Positions 8,501 to 16,658 of a stretch of 64,000 nucleotides of DNA are shown piece by piece (the first letter of the stretch is position 1; every line of letters starts with the position of its first letter). The notes under the pieces were generated by a model. It was not told the origin of the DNA. It saw nothing but the letters and a program-made list of their open reading frames with translations, and ran no database searches. The stretch spans positions 89,273 to 153,272 of the forward strand of contig DHQL01000013.1 in the NCBI GenBank assembly GCA_002408085.1, written 5' to 3'. A program made the position numbers and the translations under genes. This DNA comes from Spirochaeta sp. UBA5339 (lineage in GTDB: Bacteria > Spirochaetota > Spirochaetia > DSM-2461).

Positions 8501-8629
8501 TTCGTTATACTCCCTGCCTTCGCAGAAGGAGAGTTCGAAGTCCTTGAAACTGGCTGAATATCTGGCTCCATCCATATAGGCAAGAAGCTTCTCGCATTTT
8601 TCTAAAGTAAATCTAAGTTTATGGTTCAT
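5555..8629 (-). CDS. Alpha-mannosidase, glycoside hydrolase family 38
   Basis: The 1024-residue enzyme hydrolyses alpha-linked mannose residues. The catalytic domain begins near residue 235 with HTHID (His240 and Asp244 as zinc ligands) and continues to WLPDVFGY, where Asp354 is the expected nucleophile. WVEADCLLTGGESLARQ is also family-typical. Middle and C-terminal beta domains (about 630-1024) follow. There is no signal peptide, so it works in the cytoplasm on imported oligosaccharides. It is the last gene of the leftward operon binding protein-permease-permease-mannosidase. That context makes mannosides, or mannose-capped glycans, the transported sugar (inference). Length is normal for bacterial GH38. 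Confidence 0.94.
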   Translation of the reverse strand: MNHKLRFTLEKCEKLLAYMDGARYSASFKDFELSFCEGREYNESALSPVDLRHRWGGYNGYGWLRLQVTLPESFDGKQAAGLFDFGRTGEGGNSGFEALCYLNGGIYQGVDQNHQEVLLPEETKVFEMRFMLWAGLDGGGNERDIDLYHEIKRCEFAVLDREADEFYYLLRSLIMTLKQMDSDSAVYYQLLNLADTVYGMISLTGTELFPSDISAASACLREGLKELRDDVQHSVRCLGHTHIDIAWLWTLDHTREKAQRSFATVLRLMERYPDYVFFQSQPYLYARLKEDAPDLYKQIKARIDEGRWEPNGGMWVEADCLLTGGESLARQFLYGKEYFRDELGVESDILWLPDVFGYTASLPQVMRLSEVPYFMTTKISWNQYNRIPNDTFTWRGIDGSEVLTHFINTPGVNDDQDLEDLNFYTYNGMVNANSVNGIWKSYQNKDFSNELLISYGYGDGGGGVTRGMLETIPALDKIPGNPKLKTGTASEFFRKLDSLQEKKGLNTWEGELYLEFHRGTYTSQSRTKRYNRKLEFALRNTEILSLITGKAADHQKDLEVLWKELLTRQFHDILPGSSITEVYEEAEAAYARIEADLEGRRKELYAQDTEGSFAVFNPQSFNAAEVVYVPEVGDGEFTMDGKTVPAQKAADASGYYLQITGDAMSIRSLTFAAGAPTMSPGKSREVSEIQSFFYNIKWDENGSIVSLYDRTEESELIAEGKRYNRLSLFEDSPRHFDAWELEPYYEEKRREIGVLSSARIIEDGPLIQIVEFKWEIGQSTITQNMKMYAHSRRIDFETSVHWHERKTLLRTYFETDILSSKARYDIQFGNVERSTHSNTSWDFARFEVPAQKWADFSQRGKGLALMNDCKYGYNVKEGVIGLSLLKSPVVPDSTADQGEHKMSYSILPHSGDFYEADVERESLMLNNPFQVFEGSSLSADSLVSVDAKNVVVDAVKLSQDGKSAVVRMHEYAGMKSDAALKTSLTVSSWQEVNILEHPAGRENDSDRIELEFSPYEIKTVSIRL

Positions 8630-8671
8630 GTTGATGACCCCTGTGTTTATCTTATTTTATTGTTTAAGAGC

Positions 8672-9505
8672 TTATTTTATGGCTCCGCCCAGGGTAAATC
8701 CGTTGGACAGGAAGCGCTGTGAAATAATATACAGACCCGCGATGGGCAGAGTATAAAGCAGAGAGAATGCCGCGAGCTGACCAAACTGAACAGAGCCGTA
8801 GGCTCCGAAGAACTGGTAGATTGCCACAGCAGCGGGCATCTTCTCAGCCGAGTTGATCAGGATAAAGGGAACGAAAAAGTTACCCCAGCTTCCTGAAAAG
8901 GTGAAGATAAAGACGACCATAATCCCCGGCAGTATTGAGGGGAAAATGATGTGTCTTATGGTCTGCAGTGCACCGGCACCGTCGATCCAGGCCGCCTCCT
9001 CCAGGGTGATTGGAACGTCATCGAGAAAGTTCTTCATCATCCAGATGCTGTAGGGCAGGGCCGTGGCAGCGAGAAAGAGGGTGGTCGACAGCAGAGAGTT
9101 GATGATTTTCAGCTGAAAGAAAACCATGTACACCGGAACCATGATCGCCGTAATGGGCAGGCCCGTCAGGAAGAGGAGGCTGTACATAATGGTTCCCTTC
9201 CTCTTTATCCTGTACCGGGACAGGGGGTAGGCCGCCAGTATAGAGAGAATCACAACAAGGGTAGACTGCAGAAAGGCTATAATAAAGCTGTTCAGAAAGG
9301 ATCGGTAGTTTGATCCTTTTGAGAGAACCTGGCTGAAGTTGTCCAGTGTGAATCTGTCGGGAATTTTAACCGTAAGAGGGGCATTGGCATCCAGAGAGGC
9401 GAAGATCAGCCAGAGCCAGGGCCATATAAAAAGCGCAGCCACCATTAAAAGGATAATTTTAGCGCTGTTTTTTTTCAGATAAAGTCGGATTTGTGTTCTA
9501 TCCAT
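8672..9505 (-). CDS. Sugar ABC transporter permease (MalG type, CUT1)
   Basis: This is a 277-residue inner-membrane permease with six predicted helices. The cytoplasmic EAA loop reads EEAAWIDGAGALQTIRHIIFP and contacts the ATPase. It is the second of two permeases that form the channel for an oligosaccharide. I chose the ATG at 9505 because GGAG lies seven bases upstream; an in-frame ATG four codons earlier (9517) has only a weak site. The gene sits 42 bases before the mannosidase and 37 after the other permease. No ATPase gene is present in the operon, so a shared MsmK/UgpC-like ATPase elsewhere is expected. Confidence 0.92.
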   Translation of the reverse strand: MDRTQIRLYLKKNSAKIILLMVAALFIWPWLWLIFASLDANAPLTVKIPDRFTLDNFSQVLSKGSNYRSFLNSFIIAFLQSTLVVILSILAAYPLSRYRIKRKGTIMYSLLFLTGLPITAIMVPVYMVFFQLKIINSLLSTTLFLAATALPYSIWMMKNFLDDVPITLEEAAWIDGAGALQTIRHIIFPSILPGIMVVFIFTFSGSWGNFFVPFILINSAEKMPAAVAIYQFFGAYGSVQFGQLAAFSLLYTLPIAGLYIISQRFLSNGFTLGGAIK

Positions 9506-9542
9506 TATTTTCTCCATTCTTATTTTTCTTTAAGGGTGCCCG

Positions 9543-10415
9543 TCAAAGCTCGTGTTTAAGGCTTTTCATATAGATCAGACTGAGGCAGATTCCGAAAAGA
9601 AGGAGGATGATTGCCATGGCTGTTCCGTAACCCAGCTGATAGGCAACAAAGGATTTCTGGTACATATAGATGGGAACAGTTGTTGTATCGTATCCAGGTC
9701 CCCCTCCGGTAAGGGCATAGATCAGGCCGAAGAGGCCGATGGTCTGAAGGGTAACCAGGGTGGTATTCGTAACTATACTCCCCTTGATAATGGGGATGAT
9801 GATTTTTGTGAGCATCTGAAACCGGCCCACGCCGTCCAGCCATGCCGCTTCTCTGGCTTCCTGAGGGATTCCTGCCAGGGCCGATTGAAACATCAGCATG
9901 GAGAAGGCAGTACCTCTCCAGATATTGGCCAGAATAATGGCCACCATGGCGTAGTCGAAAAGCCAGGCCTTGGGAGCGACGCCGAAGAGTCCGAGAAAGG
10001 AGTTTAGAGATCCTGTGGTATTGAAAAAGGCAAAGAATACAAAAGAGACTACGACTTCAGGTGTTACCCATCCCAGCAGAACTGCGAGGCCTACAATACT
10101 CTGAATGAATTTACTCTGCTTCTGCATCAGTTGAGCCAGAATAAAGCCCAGAACCTGCTGTCCGATTACAGCGGAAAAGAGCAGAAAAACGATGGTATTG
10201 ATCAGTGATTCAATAAACCGGGGGTCCTTGAACATCTTCACATAGTTCTGTATCCCTGTGAAGTGGTAGTTTTTGGATGTAATTCCCACCAGGGCTTTAT
10301 CCGTAAAGGAGTAAAGGAAGGCCATGATAGCAGGAGCAAAGTAAAACAGAACTATCAGGATCATAGCCGGAGCCATAAAGGCAATTATTTTTGTTTTTTG
10401 ATTTGTATTATTCAA
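9543..10415 (-). CDS. Sugar ABC transporter permease (MalF type, CUT1)
   Basis: This is a 290-residue inner-membrane protein with six helices. Its EAA loop reads EAREAAWLDGVGRFQMLTKI, and TGGGPGYDTTTVP is the usual periplasmic loop of MalF-like subunits. It pairs with the permease downstream to form the sugar channel. It is preceded by a GC-rich hairpin (10445-10467) that separates it from the binding-protein gene, a common arrangement when the binding protein is made in excess. Confidence 0.92.
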   Translation of the reverse strand: MNNTNQKTKIIAFMAPAMILIVLFYFAPAIMAFLYSFTDKALVGITSKNYHFTGIQNYVKMFKDPRFIESLINTIVFLLFSAVIGQQVLGFILAQLMQKQSKFIQSIVGLAVLLGWVTPEVVVSFVFFAFFNTTGSLNSFLGLFGVAPKAWLFDYAMVAIILANIWRGTAFSMLMFQSALAGIPQEAREAAWLDGVGRFQMLTKIIIPIIKGSIVTNTTLVTLQTIGLFGLIYALTGGGPGYDTTTVPIYMYQKSFVAYQLGYGTAMAIILLLFGICLSLIYMKSLKHEL

Positions 10416-10444
10416 AAGATATCTCCCTGGGTGATAATGAAATA

Positions 10445-10467
10445 CCGGCTCCCGGGGCGGGAGCCGG
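10445..10467 (-). promoter_or_regulatory. Intercistronic hairpin between binding-protein and permease genes
   Basis: CCGGCTCCC (10445-10453) pairs perfectly with GGGAGCCGG (10459-10467) around a five-base loop. No proper T-run follows on the leftward strand. It is better read as an mRNA-stabilising or partly terminating element that raises binding-protein output over permeases than as an operon end. Confidence 0.6.
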
Positions 10468-10478
10468 CAGATGGATTC

Positions 10479-11780
10479 CTACTTTTCAATCCAGTTGCCG
10501 TCTCCGACAAGGTCTTTGATATTGGAAGCGTACTGTGCGGCAGCTTCTTCAGCAGTCATCTGTCCTGTGATAACAGACTCTACAGCCGCCTGGATCTCGA
10601 TGGATACGCTGGGGTATGCATCAACACCGGGTCTGAAGTTTGTAAACTCCGCAAAGGGTGTCATCTTGGCACGGTAGAGACCGTCGGCAATATAGCCTTC
10701 ATCGGCAGCAACGTCCTTTCGTGTGGACATGTCTCCGGAAATACCGACGAACTTCAGGATGTTCTCCTTGTTACAGGCAACGCTGATAAACTCAAGAGCC
10801 AGTTCCTTGTTCTCAGACATTTCAGAAATACCCATGGTCCATCCTCCACTCATAGAGGTGAAACCATTACCCTTTTCTCTGGGCATGGGGGTTATATCCA
10901 GAATATCCTCGTATCCCTTGAAGTCTCCTCCCTTCCAGTTTCCATCAAGAAGAATTCCGACTTCTTTGGTTTTGGGGAACTTTTCGTTAAGAACCTGCCA
11001 GGACTGGGCATCCAGCATGGTGGCCAGCTCGGTGTTAGAATAAATACCCATGTCATGGAGGGTCTGGAGGAATTCCAGGGAAGATGTGATTCCGGGAGCC
11101 GAGGCAACCCATTTTTCGTCTTCGTAGATCCAGTCTCCGGTACCGCTGATCAGCATTTCGAAGGTCTGCATGGTGGTACCTTCACCCTGTGCCTTGGAGC
11201 CGTTAAGCCACATGGGGTATTCGATGCCTGCGGCATTCAGTTTTTCAACAGCCTCAAGAACATCGTCCCAGGTTTCGGGAGCGAAGGGAACGGGAAGTCC
11301 TGCTTTTTCGAATACGGGGATGTTGTAGTAGAGACCTCGTGTATCGGTTGTAAAGGAGATGGCATAGGTGGAGCCGTTCATCAGCATACCATCTTTTACA
11401 CCCTGAACGAACTGCTCATCGTATTCAGACCAGTTTTCTGTGGGGATGGCAGCAAGAAGTCCTGAAGAAACCAGTGCGGGAACCAGGAAGCTGTCCACAT
11501 GAACCACATCGATGGAGCTGTCGGACTGGAGCATCAGAGCAGACTTTGTATTATAGTCCGCTTCGTTACTCAGGTTGGCAGAAAGTTCAACAGTTACTTC
11601 GGGGTGAAGGGCTTCAAAGTCGGCCTTGGCCTGTGTCATCCATTTTGTCATGGCTTCGTTTCCGCCGGGTTCTTTGTAGACAACCTTCAGGGTTGTTCCA
11701 CCGTTTTCATCTGTCTGGCCGTTGCCGAAGACAGAGAAAGATACCAGGGCTATCAAAGCCGCCAGAATTATTTTCTTCAT
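10479..11780 (-). CDS. Extracellular sugar-binding protein (ABC family 1)
   Basis: The 433-residue protein begins with a classical signal peptide (MKKIILAALIALVSFSVFGNG) without a lipobox cysteine, so it appears to be periplasmic. The mature part has the family 1 two-lobe form, with LDGNWKGGDF and a C-terminal segment with FRPGVDAYPSVSIEIQAAV, typical of CUT1 sugar binders. It hands an oligosaccharide, likely mannose-containing given the mannosidase in the operon, to the two permeases. It is first in the leftward operon. Its promoter (TTGACA-N18-TATTGT) and a dyad related to the regulator's own operator lie upstream. Confidence 0.92.
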   Translation of the reverse strand: MKKIILAALIALVSFSVFGNGQTDENGGTTLKVVYKEPGGNEAMTKWMTQAKADFEALHPEVTVELSANLSNEADYNTKSALMLQSDSSIDVVHVDSFLVPALVSSGLLAAIPTENWSEYDEQFVQGVKDGMLMNGSTYAISFTTDTRGLYYNIPVFEKAGLPVPFAPETWDDVLEAVEKLNAAGIEYPMWLNGSKAQGEGTTMQTFEMLISGTGDWIYEDEKWVASAPGITSSLEFLQTLHDMGIYSNTELATMLDAQSWQVLNEKFPKTKEVGILLDGNWKGGDFKGYEDILDITPMPREKGNGFTSMSGGWTMGISEMSENKELALEFISVACNKENILKFVGISGDMSTRKDVAADEGYIADGLYRAKMTPFAEFTNFRPGVDAYPSVSIEIQAAVESVITGQMTAEEAAAQYASNIKDLVGDGNWIEK

Positions 11781-11815
11781 AATTCTTCCTCTCTTTATTC
11801 TTTAAGGTTTTTTAG

Positions 11816-11845
11816 ACAATAAATGTGAAATGTATCTTTTGTCAA
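11816..11845 (-). promoter_or_regulatory. Promoter of the mannoside operon
   Basis: On the leftward strand TTGACA (11845-11840) is followed after 18 bases by TATTGT (11821-11816), ahead of AGAGAGGA and the ATG at 11780. Confidence 0.6.
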
Positions 11846-11866
11846 TTAAAAAGTTTTAAAAGTTTT

Positions 11867-11888
11867 ATGTAGGTATACAATAATACAT
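11867..11888. promoter_or_regulatory. Operator-like dyad upstream of the mannoside operon
   Basis: A 22-base imperfect palindrome with outer arms ATGTA and TACAT. Its right half, ATAATACA, is identical to the right half of the dyad before the regulator gene (13027-13053). The inner spacing differs by one base. It lies just upstream of the -35 box and directly after the regulator's stop codon. Confidence 0.5.
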
Positions 11889-13016
11889 TTATCTTGAAAC
11901 TGATCGGATGGATTCACCCTCTATCAGCTGTACAGGGAGGATCTTTCTGATGGATTCCCTGCTGCCGTCGATGATTTTGTGAAGGCTCTTCATTGCGGAG
12001 CTTCCGATAAGCCTTTCATCCTGTTCCAGGTGAGTATAGACATATCTGTGGAAGTGATCTGACGGGCTGTCGAAACAGATGATCGATACCTCTTCAGGGA
12101 CCCGCTTACCGATTTCCTCCAGGGTTTTTGAGGCCACAAGGGCAAGGTTGTATTCACTGGCAAAAACTGCGGTAGTTTCCGGATGTGATTCAAGAAAAGC
12201 CTTCAGAAGAGTCTTGTCTTTTTCAATGTTTTCCAGGGAGTTTTTCTCCGGCATGGTACTCTGGAAGTCTTTCTGTATATACTCTTCAGGCAAGGAGATA
12301 TCCTTCTGCTTCAGGGCGTCTCTAACTCCCTCGAGTCTGTCTTCCAGGGTGGACGTATGAGCAACCGGCGGTGACATATAGAGTATGTTTCTATGACCCC
12401 GGTCAAAGAGGTAATTCATGCCTATTCTGGCACCGTTTCTGTTGTCTGATCCCACATAGGAGCACTTGAGCCCCTTCATCTCAAGGTCAATCAGTACAAA
12501 GGGGAACTCCTTCAGGGTAAGCTCCATTATTGCGGGGTTGTAATACTCTCCGTGCTGCGGGAGGATTATCAATCCTGTTGCCCCCAGTGCAAGCAGGTCC
12601 CGGACAGCTTTTTCCTCATTCTTCTGCTCCCCTTTGGTCAGCTTCATAACAAGGTAGAAGCCCATCTGTTCCGCCTGATGTTCAATGCCCTCCAGGAGCT
12701 TCATTCCATAACTGGAAGAAATTTCAGGCATAATCAGACCGATCAGGCGGTTATATGTATTAGATGGGGTCATGGAGGATTCTCTGATCGGCTCTACCCC
12801 TCTCTTATAAGTTACAAAGCTTCCCTTTCCTCTCTGACGGCTGATAAGACCCTGGTTGACCAGGAGTTCAAGGGCCTTGCGGATTGTTACACGGCTGACC
12901 TGATACAGTCTGGCTAAATCGAGTTCAGGTTCGAGAAGAGAGCCGTCCTGCAGCTCTCCCGATTTAATTTTGTTGAATAGTGTCTCATAGATCTGGTAAT
13001 ACTGTGGGTTTTCCAT
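11889..13016 (-). CDS. GntR/LacI hybrid transcriptional regulator (AraR type)
   Basis: The 375-residue regulator joins an N-terminal GntR winged helix (about residues 5-72, with SRVTIRKALELLVNQGLISRQRGKGSFV) to a LacI-like periplasmic-binding-protein sensor (about 90-375). This is the AraR architecture. It would bind operator dyads and release them on binding a sugar. It sits immediately upstream of, and in the same direction as, the mannoside ABC/GH38 operon. Matching half-sites occur before its own gene and before the operon, so it is probably autoregulated and operon-specific (inference). ATG 13016 has AAGGA seven bases upstream. Confidence 0.9.
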   Translation of the reverse strand: MENPQYYQIYETLFNKIKSGELQDGSLLEPELDLARLYQVSRVTIRKALELLVNQGLISRQRGKGSFVTYKRGVEPIRESSMTPSNTYNRLIGLIMPEISSSYGMKLLEGIEHQAEQMGFYLVMKLTKGEQKNEEKAVRDLLALGATGLIILPQHGEYYNPAIMELTLKEFPFVLIDLEMKGLKCSYVGSDNRNGARIGMNYLFDRGHRNILYMSPPVAHTSTLEDRLEGVRDALKQKDISLPEEYIQKDFQSTMPEKNSLENIEKDKTLLKAFLESHPETTAVFASEYNLALVASKTLEEIGKRVPEEVSIICFDSPSDHFHRYVYTHLEQDERLIGSSAMKSLHKIIDGSRESIRKILPVQLIEGESIRSVSR

Positions 13017-13026
13017 ATGCTGTCCT

Positions 13027-13053
13027 TATTTGTATTATTGTATAATACAAATA
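13027..13053. promoter_or_regulatory. Operator of the GntR/LacI regulator
   Basis: TATTTGTATTA (13027-13037) and TAATACAAATA (13043-13053) form a perfect 11+11 dyad with a five-base centre. It begins 11 bases upstream of the regulator's start codon and lies over its ribosome-site region. Confidence 0.7.
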
Positions 13054-13127
13054 AAAACATTAAGAGGCAATAAGGGGATAATATTCTTTACATCAATAAC
13101 TTCTGCCGGTTCAGAGGCACCGGCCTT

Positions 13128-15362
13128 TCAGGAAAAAATATCCTTCATCAGCAGGGCCAACTCATCCATTGTGAATGGTTTCTGGATAAAACTGTTTATA
13201 CCCTGATGCTTCAGCTCTTCAAGGTCGTCCTCTTTGGTAAACCCGGAAGATACAACAATTTTGAGACCGGGACTGAGTTTTCTGAGCTCACAGACCAGTT
13301 CCCGACCACCCATTCGGGGCATTATCATATCTGTAATAACCAGATCAATATTGTTGTCCCTGAATACTTTCAGGGCATCCATCCCGTCAACTGCGGTCAG
13401 AACGGTCATTCCCATCTCATTCAGAATCATGGTCGCGGTCTTTCTTATAATTTCTTCATCATCCACCAGAAGAACTACAGCATCTCCGCTCCAGGTAAGG
13501 TCTCTTGTTTCGGAATTATTTTCCATCTCCTTCTCTTCACAGGGAAGATAGACATGAAACACTGTGCCTGTGCCCGGCTCACTGTAAACTGATATGGCTC
13601 CATTATGTTCCTGTACTGTTCCGAACACAGAAGAGAGACCCAATCCGGTTCCCTTTCCGGTCTTCTTGGTAGTGAAGAAAGGTTCAAAAATTCTGTCCAG
13701 TATTTCAGGATCTATTCCTGATCCTGTATCTCTTATCTGCATCTCAATATACCGGCCGGCTTTTATATTAAAGGGACTCTGAGAGCAGTAGTACTCATCG
13801 AGAAACGTGTTTTTTGTCCTGATTGTAAGCAGTCCTCCTGTGGGCATGGCATGGGATGCATTGATAGCCATATTCATTATAAGGTTCTCAATTTTTGCTT
13901 CTGCACCACTGAACACTGTGTGTTCTGCTTCATCAACAATGGAAATCCCGATTTTTCTGTCCAGAGTCCGTTTCAGGATTGATACTGTCCTGTAGATAAT
14001 GCTGTGGAGATCGGCCGGTTCAAACTCCTTAACCGTCTTCCGGCTGAAGGACATCAGATTGGACACCAGATCCGAGGCCCTGCCCGAGGCATCCAGGATC
14101 AGATCCACAAGCTGACGGTTCTGATCATTTTCTGAGAGTCCGCTTTTCAGAAGGTCTGCCGCTGCAATGACCCCCCCCAGCATATTGTTGAAATCATGGG
14201 CTACTCCTCCCACAAGCTGTCCCAGGGCATCCATCTTCTGAAACTGGGTCATCTGTTCTTCCATTTTTTTCTTCTGGGAGACATCATCTATTCTCAATAC
14301 AGCCCCGCTGCTGTTCTCCAGAGGATAGATGACCGTCTCATAATAACTTGATGGTCCCTTAAACTGTATGGAACTGATCTCCTGGATTATGTTTTCGGTA
14401 AGGGATTTGATTATGGTATTTCTTTCCCCTTCAAAAACAGAAAAGGCCTCCCACAGGAGAGTCTCATCCGGAATATCTCCATGGGTATTGAGCAGTTCAC
14501 GGGCTGTCTCGTTCATCATGGTGATCCGCCCGAGGCTGTCAAGACTGATGATGGCCGAGGGCATGGAGTCGATAATGTCTGAGATAAAGCTGCGGGCCCT
14601 GGTCAGGTCTTCCATTTTTTCATGGATTGAGTTCTGCATGGCATTGAAGCTTCCCGCCAGAATCCCCAGTTCATCCTGTCTGTTGATGGAAATACCGGGA
14701 CTCCATTCTCCTTCAGCCATAGCTATTGATGCTGCGGTCAGCTCCTTGACAGGCTTGAGAATCCTGATCAGAAGCAGTGTAATCAGGAAGATCAGAATAC
14801 ATGAAAAGATAAGGACAATGGCTATCTGAATTTGTCTGAAAGAGTAGAGGTCTCCATATTTTTCCCTGAGGGGAACTCCGTAGCAGATGACCCAGTCCCA
14901 GGGCTCAAACCGTTTGTAGACATACCATTTCTCAATACCTTCATAGCTGGCATTGAAGTCACCCGAACTGTTTTCCAGGACCCTCCCGATCTGTGACATC
15001 AGTTCTTCAGAGGCCTTTGTTCCCGAAAGGTTGGGGTGGAGAAGGATATTCTGATCTGTATCAATGATAAAAGGATAGATTCCCTTTAGAATATCCCTGT
15101 AAAAGGTATTCCTCAGTTCTTTCAGGGCCGAGTTCTGAAAATCCTTCTCATAAGCTTCTCTGAGTCCAGTTATCTCCAAACGGCTCTCATCGATCATCAG
15201 TTCCAGCCAGATCATATCAAGCTTGTCCCTGTAGAGCTGGTTCTGGCTTTCATCAATAATGACCCTGAGTCTTCTGTCAGATATAAACAGAATGGCTGAC
15301 ATTGTTACGGCAAGAGAAAAGACAAAGGTTAACAGGAGTCTTTGGATTATCGATTTTCGCAA
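13128..15362 (-). CDS. Hybrid sensor histidine kinase with receiver domain
   Basis: The 744-residue membrane kinase has two membrane helices (about 8-28 and 177-200) around an extracytoplasmic sensor of 145 residues. Then come HAMP (200-250), PAS (255-365), a HisKA dimerisation domain with phospho-acceptor His389 in GGVAHDFNN, an ATPase domain with DTGSGI (545-550) and GTGLGL (571-576), and a C-terminal receiver with Asp678 (LVITDMIMP). There is no output domain, so phosphate must pass to another protein. Twelve bases separate it from the upstream lipoprotein gene, which very likely supplies the sensed ligand (inference). Confidence 0.93.
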   Translation of the reverse strand: MRKSIIQRLLLTFVFSLAVTMSAILFISDRRLRVIIDESQNQLYRDKLDMIWLELMIDESRLEITGLREAYEKDFQNSALKELRNTFYRDILKGIYPFIIDTDQNILLHPNLSGTKASEELMSQIGRVLENSSGDFNASYEGIEKWYVYKRFEPWDWVICYGVPLREKYGDLYSFRQIQIAIVLIFSCILIFLITLLLIRILKPVKELTAASIAMAEGEWSPGISINRQDELGILAGSFNAMQNSIHEKMEDLTRARSFISDIIDSMPSAIISLDSLGRITMMNETARELLNTHGDIPDETLLWEAFSVFEGERNTIIKSLTENIIQEISSIQFKGPSSYYETVIYPLENSSGAVLRIDDVSQKKKMEEQMTQFQKMDALGQLVGGVAHDFNNMLGGVIAAADLLKSGLSENDQNRQLVDLILDASGRASDLVSNLMSFSRKTVKEFEPADLHSIIYRTVSILKRTLDRKIGISIVDEAEHTVFSGAEAKIENLIMNMAINASHAMPTGGLLTIRTKNTFLDEYYCSQSPFNIKAGRYIEMQIRDTGSGIDPEILDRIFEPFFTTKKTGKGTGLGLSSVFGTVQEHNGAISVYSEPGTGTVFHVYLPCEEKEMENNSETRDLTWSGDAVVLLVDDEEIIRKTATMILNEMGMTVLTAVDGMDALKVFRDNNIDLVITDMIMPRMGGRELVCELRKLSPGLKIVVSSGFTKEDDLEELKHQGINSFIQKPFTMDELALLMKDIFS

Positions 15363-15374
15363 CCGTCCGGCTCC

Positions 15375-16436
15375 CTACTCATCCAGCCAGTCACCGATCA
15401 GATGACTCCTCTCGATCAGTTCCATGGGGAAGATGATTCCCAGTTTTTTGGCCATTCCCATATTAAGATAAACCATGGATATTTTATTCCTCACCACAGG
15501 AATATTTCCGGGGGACTCTCCATTCAGAATCCGCAGGGCTGTGGACGCGGCATACTCTCCCTGTTCTTCCGCCACCAGGGCAAAGGACATAAGAACCCAG
15601 CTGGATGTCCACAGGTCCCAGGATCCTGTGGGAACTTCTGTTTTTTCCCTCAGAAAGTCCTGGTAGACATCGGTACTGCCGTCCCAGTCCTCAAGAGCGT
15701 TGGGGTAACCCACCAGGATTATGTCAGTCTCCTCCTGAAGGGTGAGGAAATCCTCTTTCCACTGGCTGATGGTTGTGGGAAATCTCTTGACGATGGCTGT
15801 ACCCAGAAGTTTCTCGTAGTTCTCCGATTCCTTCCGGGATGTGATCGTATTGTCCCTGATATAACCTATTCTGTCCCCTTTGCTGTACTTCTTCAGTTCT
15901 TCCACCATACTGTCTATCAGATTGATCTCTACCATGCCGGTGATATTTTCTGTGGGAAATCCGTATACCGAGGCATCCCAGTTGATTCCGCAGAACACAA
16001 TGGGAATTTCAGAGTCCATAAGATGGGGGACAACCAGATATTTTGCCGCATTGTCATCGCTGATTATAATTGCATCGGGATTCCACTGATCAATCAGAGC
16101 CAGAACCTCTTTGACCGCGCCATGGATGGCCTCTTCCGAGGGATTTCTTTTGGTCTTCATATGATAGATCTTCATTTCATAGGAACTGCGGCTGTTGTCG
16201 AGGTTCTCTTCTGAGTCCATTGAGATCTCCAGGGTATCCAGAATACCGCGGGTTATGCCCTGAACCCAGGGAAAATCCAGGTTGTAGGAGTCAATATAGA
16301 GTATCTTTTCTTTGGCAGAGGAGGCGGAAGGAAGGCTTTCATTAACTCTGGCTTCTTCTTTTTCAGAGCAGCCTGTAAAGAGGATAATGGTCAGGATAAA
16401 TAGAAATACCGGTTTACGGACAGTGGAACTGTTCAT
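15375..16436 (-). CDS. ABC_sub_bind-family lipoprotein paired with the sensor kinase
   Basis: The 353-residue protein has a lipoprotein signal peptide with lipobox ILFTGC (Cys23). The mature part belongs to the ABC_sub_bind (PF04392-like) periplasmic binding fold: IIISDDNAAKYLVVPHL and IPIVFCGINWDA are characteristic. There is no ABC permease or ATPase beside it. Instead the next gene, 12 bases on, is the hybrid kinase. The pair therefore looks like a ligand receptor: the lipoprotein binds a small molecule outside the membrane and presents it to the kinase sensor domain (inference). The ligand is unknown. Confidence 0.85.
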   Translation of the reverse strand: MNSSTVRKPVFLFILTIILFTGCSEKEEARVNESLPSASSAKEKILYIDSYNLDFPWVQGITRGILDTLEISMDSEENLDNSRSSYEMKIYHMKTKRNPSEEAIHGAVKEVLALIDQWNPDAIIISDDNAAKYLVVPHLMDSEIPIVFCGINWDASVYGFPTENITGMVEINLIDSMVEELKKYSKGDRIGYIRDNTITSRKESENYEKLLGTAIVKRFPTTISQWKEDFLTLQEETDIILVGYPNALEDWDGSTDVYQDFLREKTEVPTGSWDLWTSSWVLMSFALVAEEQGEYAASTALRILNGESPGNIPVVRNKISMVYLNMGMAKKLGIIFPMELIERSHLIGDWLDE

Positions 16437-16658
16437 TAATGCCCTTCCTTAGTAATAATATTAATTGAGCATCAGCTCCTATTCCAGTTTAATTGACAAA
16501 AATAAAGGTTCCCGTCACCCGCATACAGGATACCCCTCCAAAGCAGATTCAGCAGTCAGTCAGGATAATTCGTGATTATTATTGTAAGGATATGGTAAGA
16601 CGTGCAATCTTTTGTGGTATCTGTTTTATCTGGGATGTGAATCAGGAGAAATTGTTTA
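16437..16658. other. Intergenic stretch before a candidate small gene
   Basis: This gap holds the leader of the leftward lipoprotein gene, with AAGGAAGGGC before its ATG. I see no strong promoter hexamers, repeat or RNA structure. A 72-codon leftward frame over 16556-16774 lacks a convincing start and overlaps the small rightward frame. Confidence 0.4.

Noticed and set aside
10263..11465. 400-codon frame on the + strand
   Set aside because: It lies opposite the sugar-binding protein gene, which has a signal peptide and family motifs. No family match.
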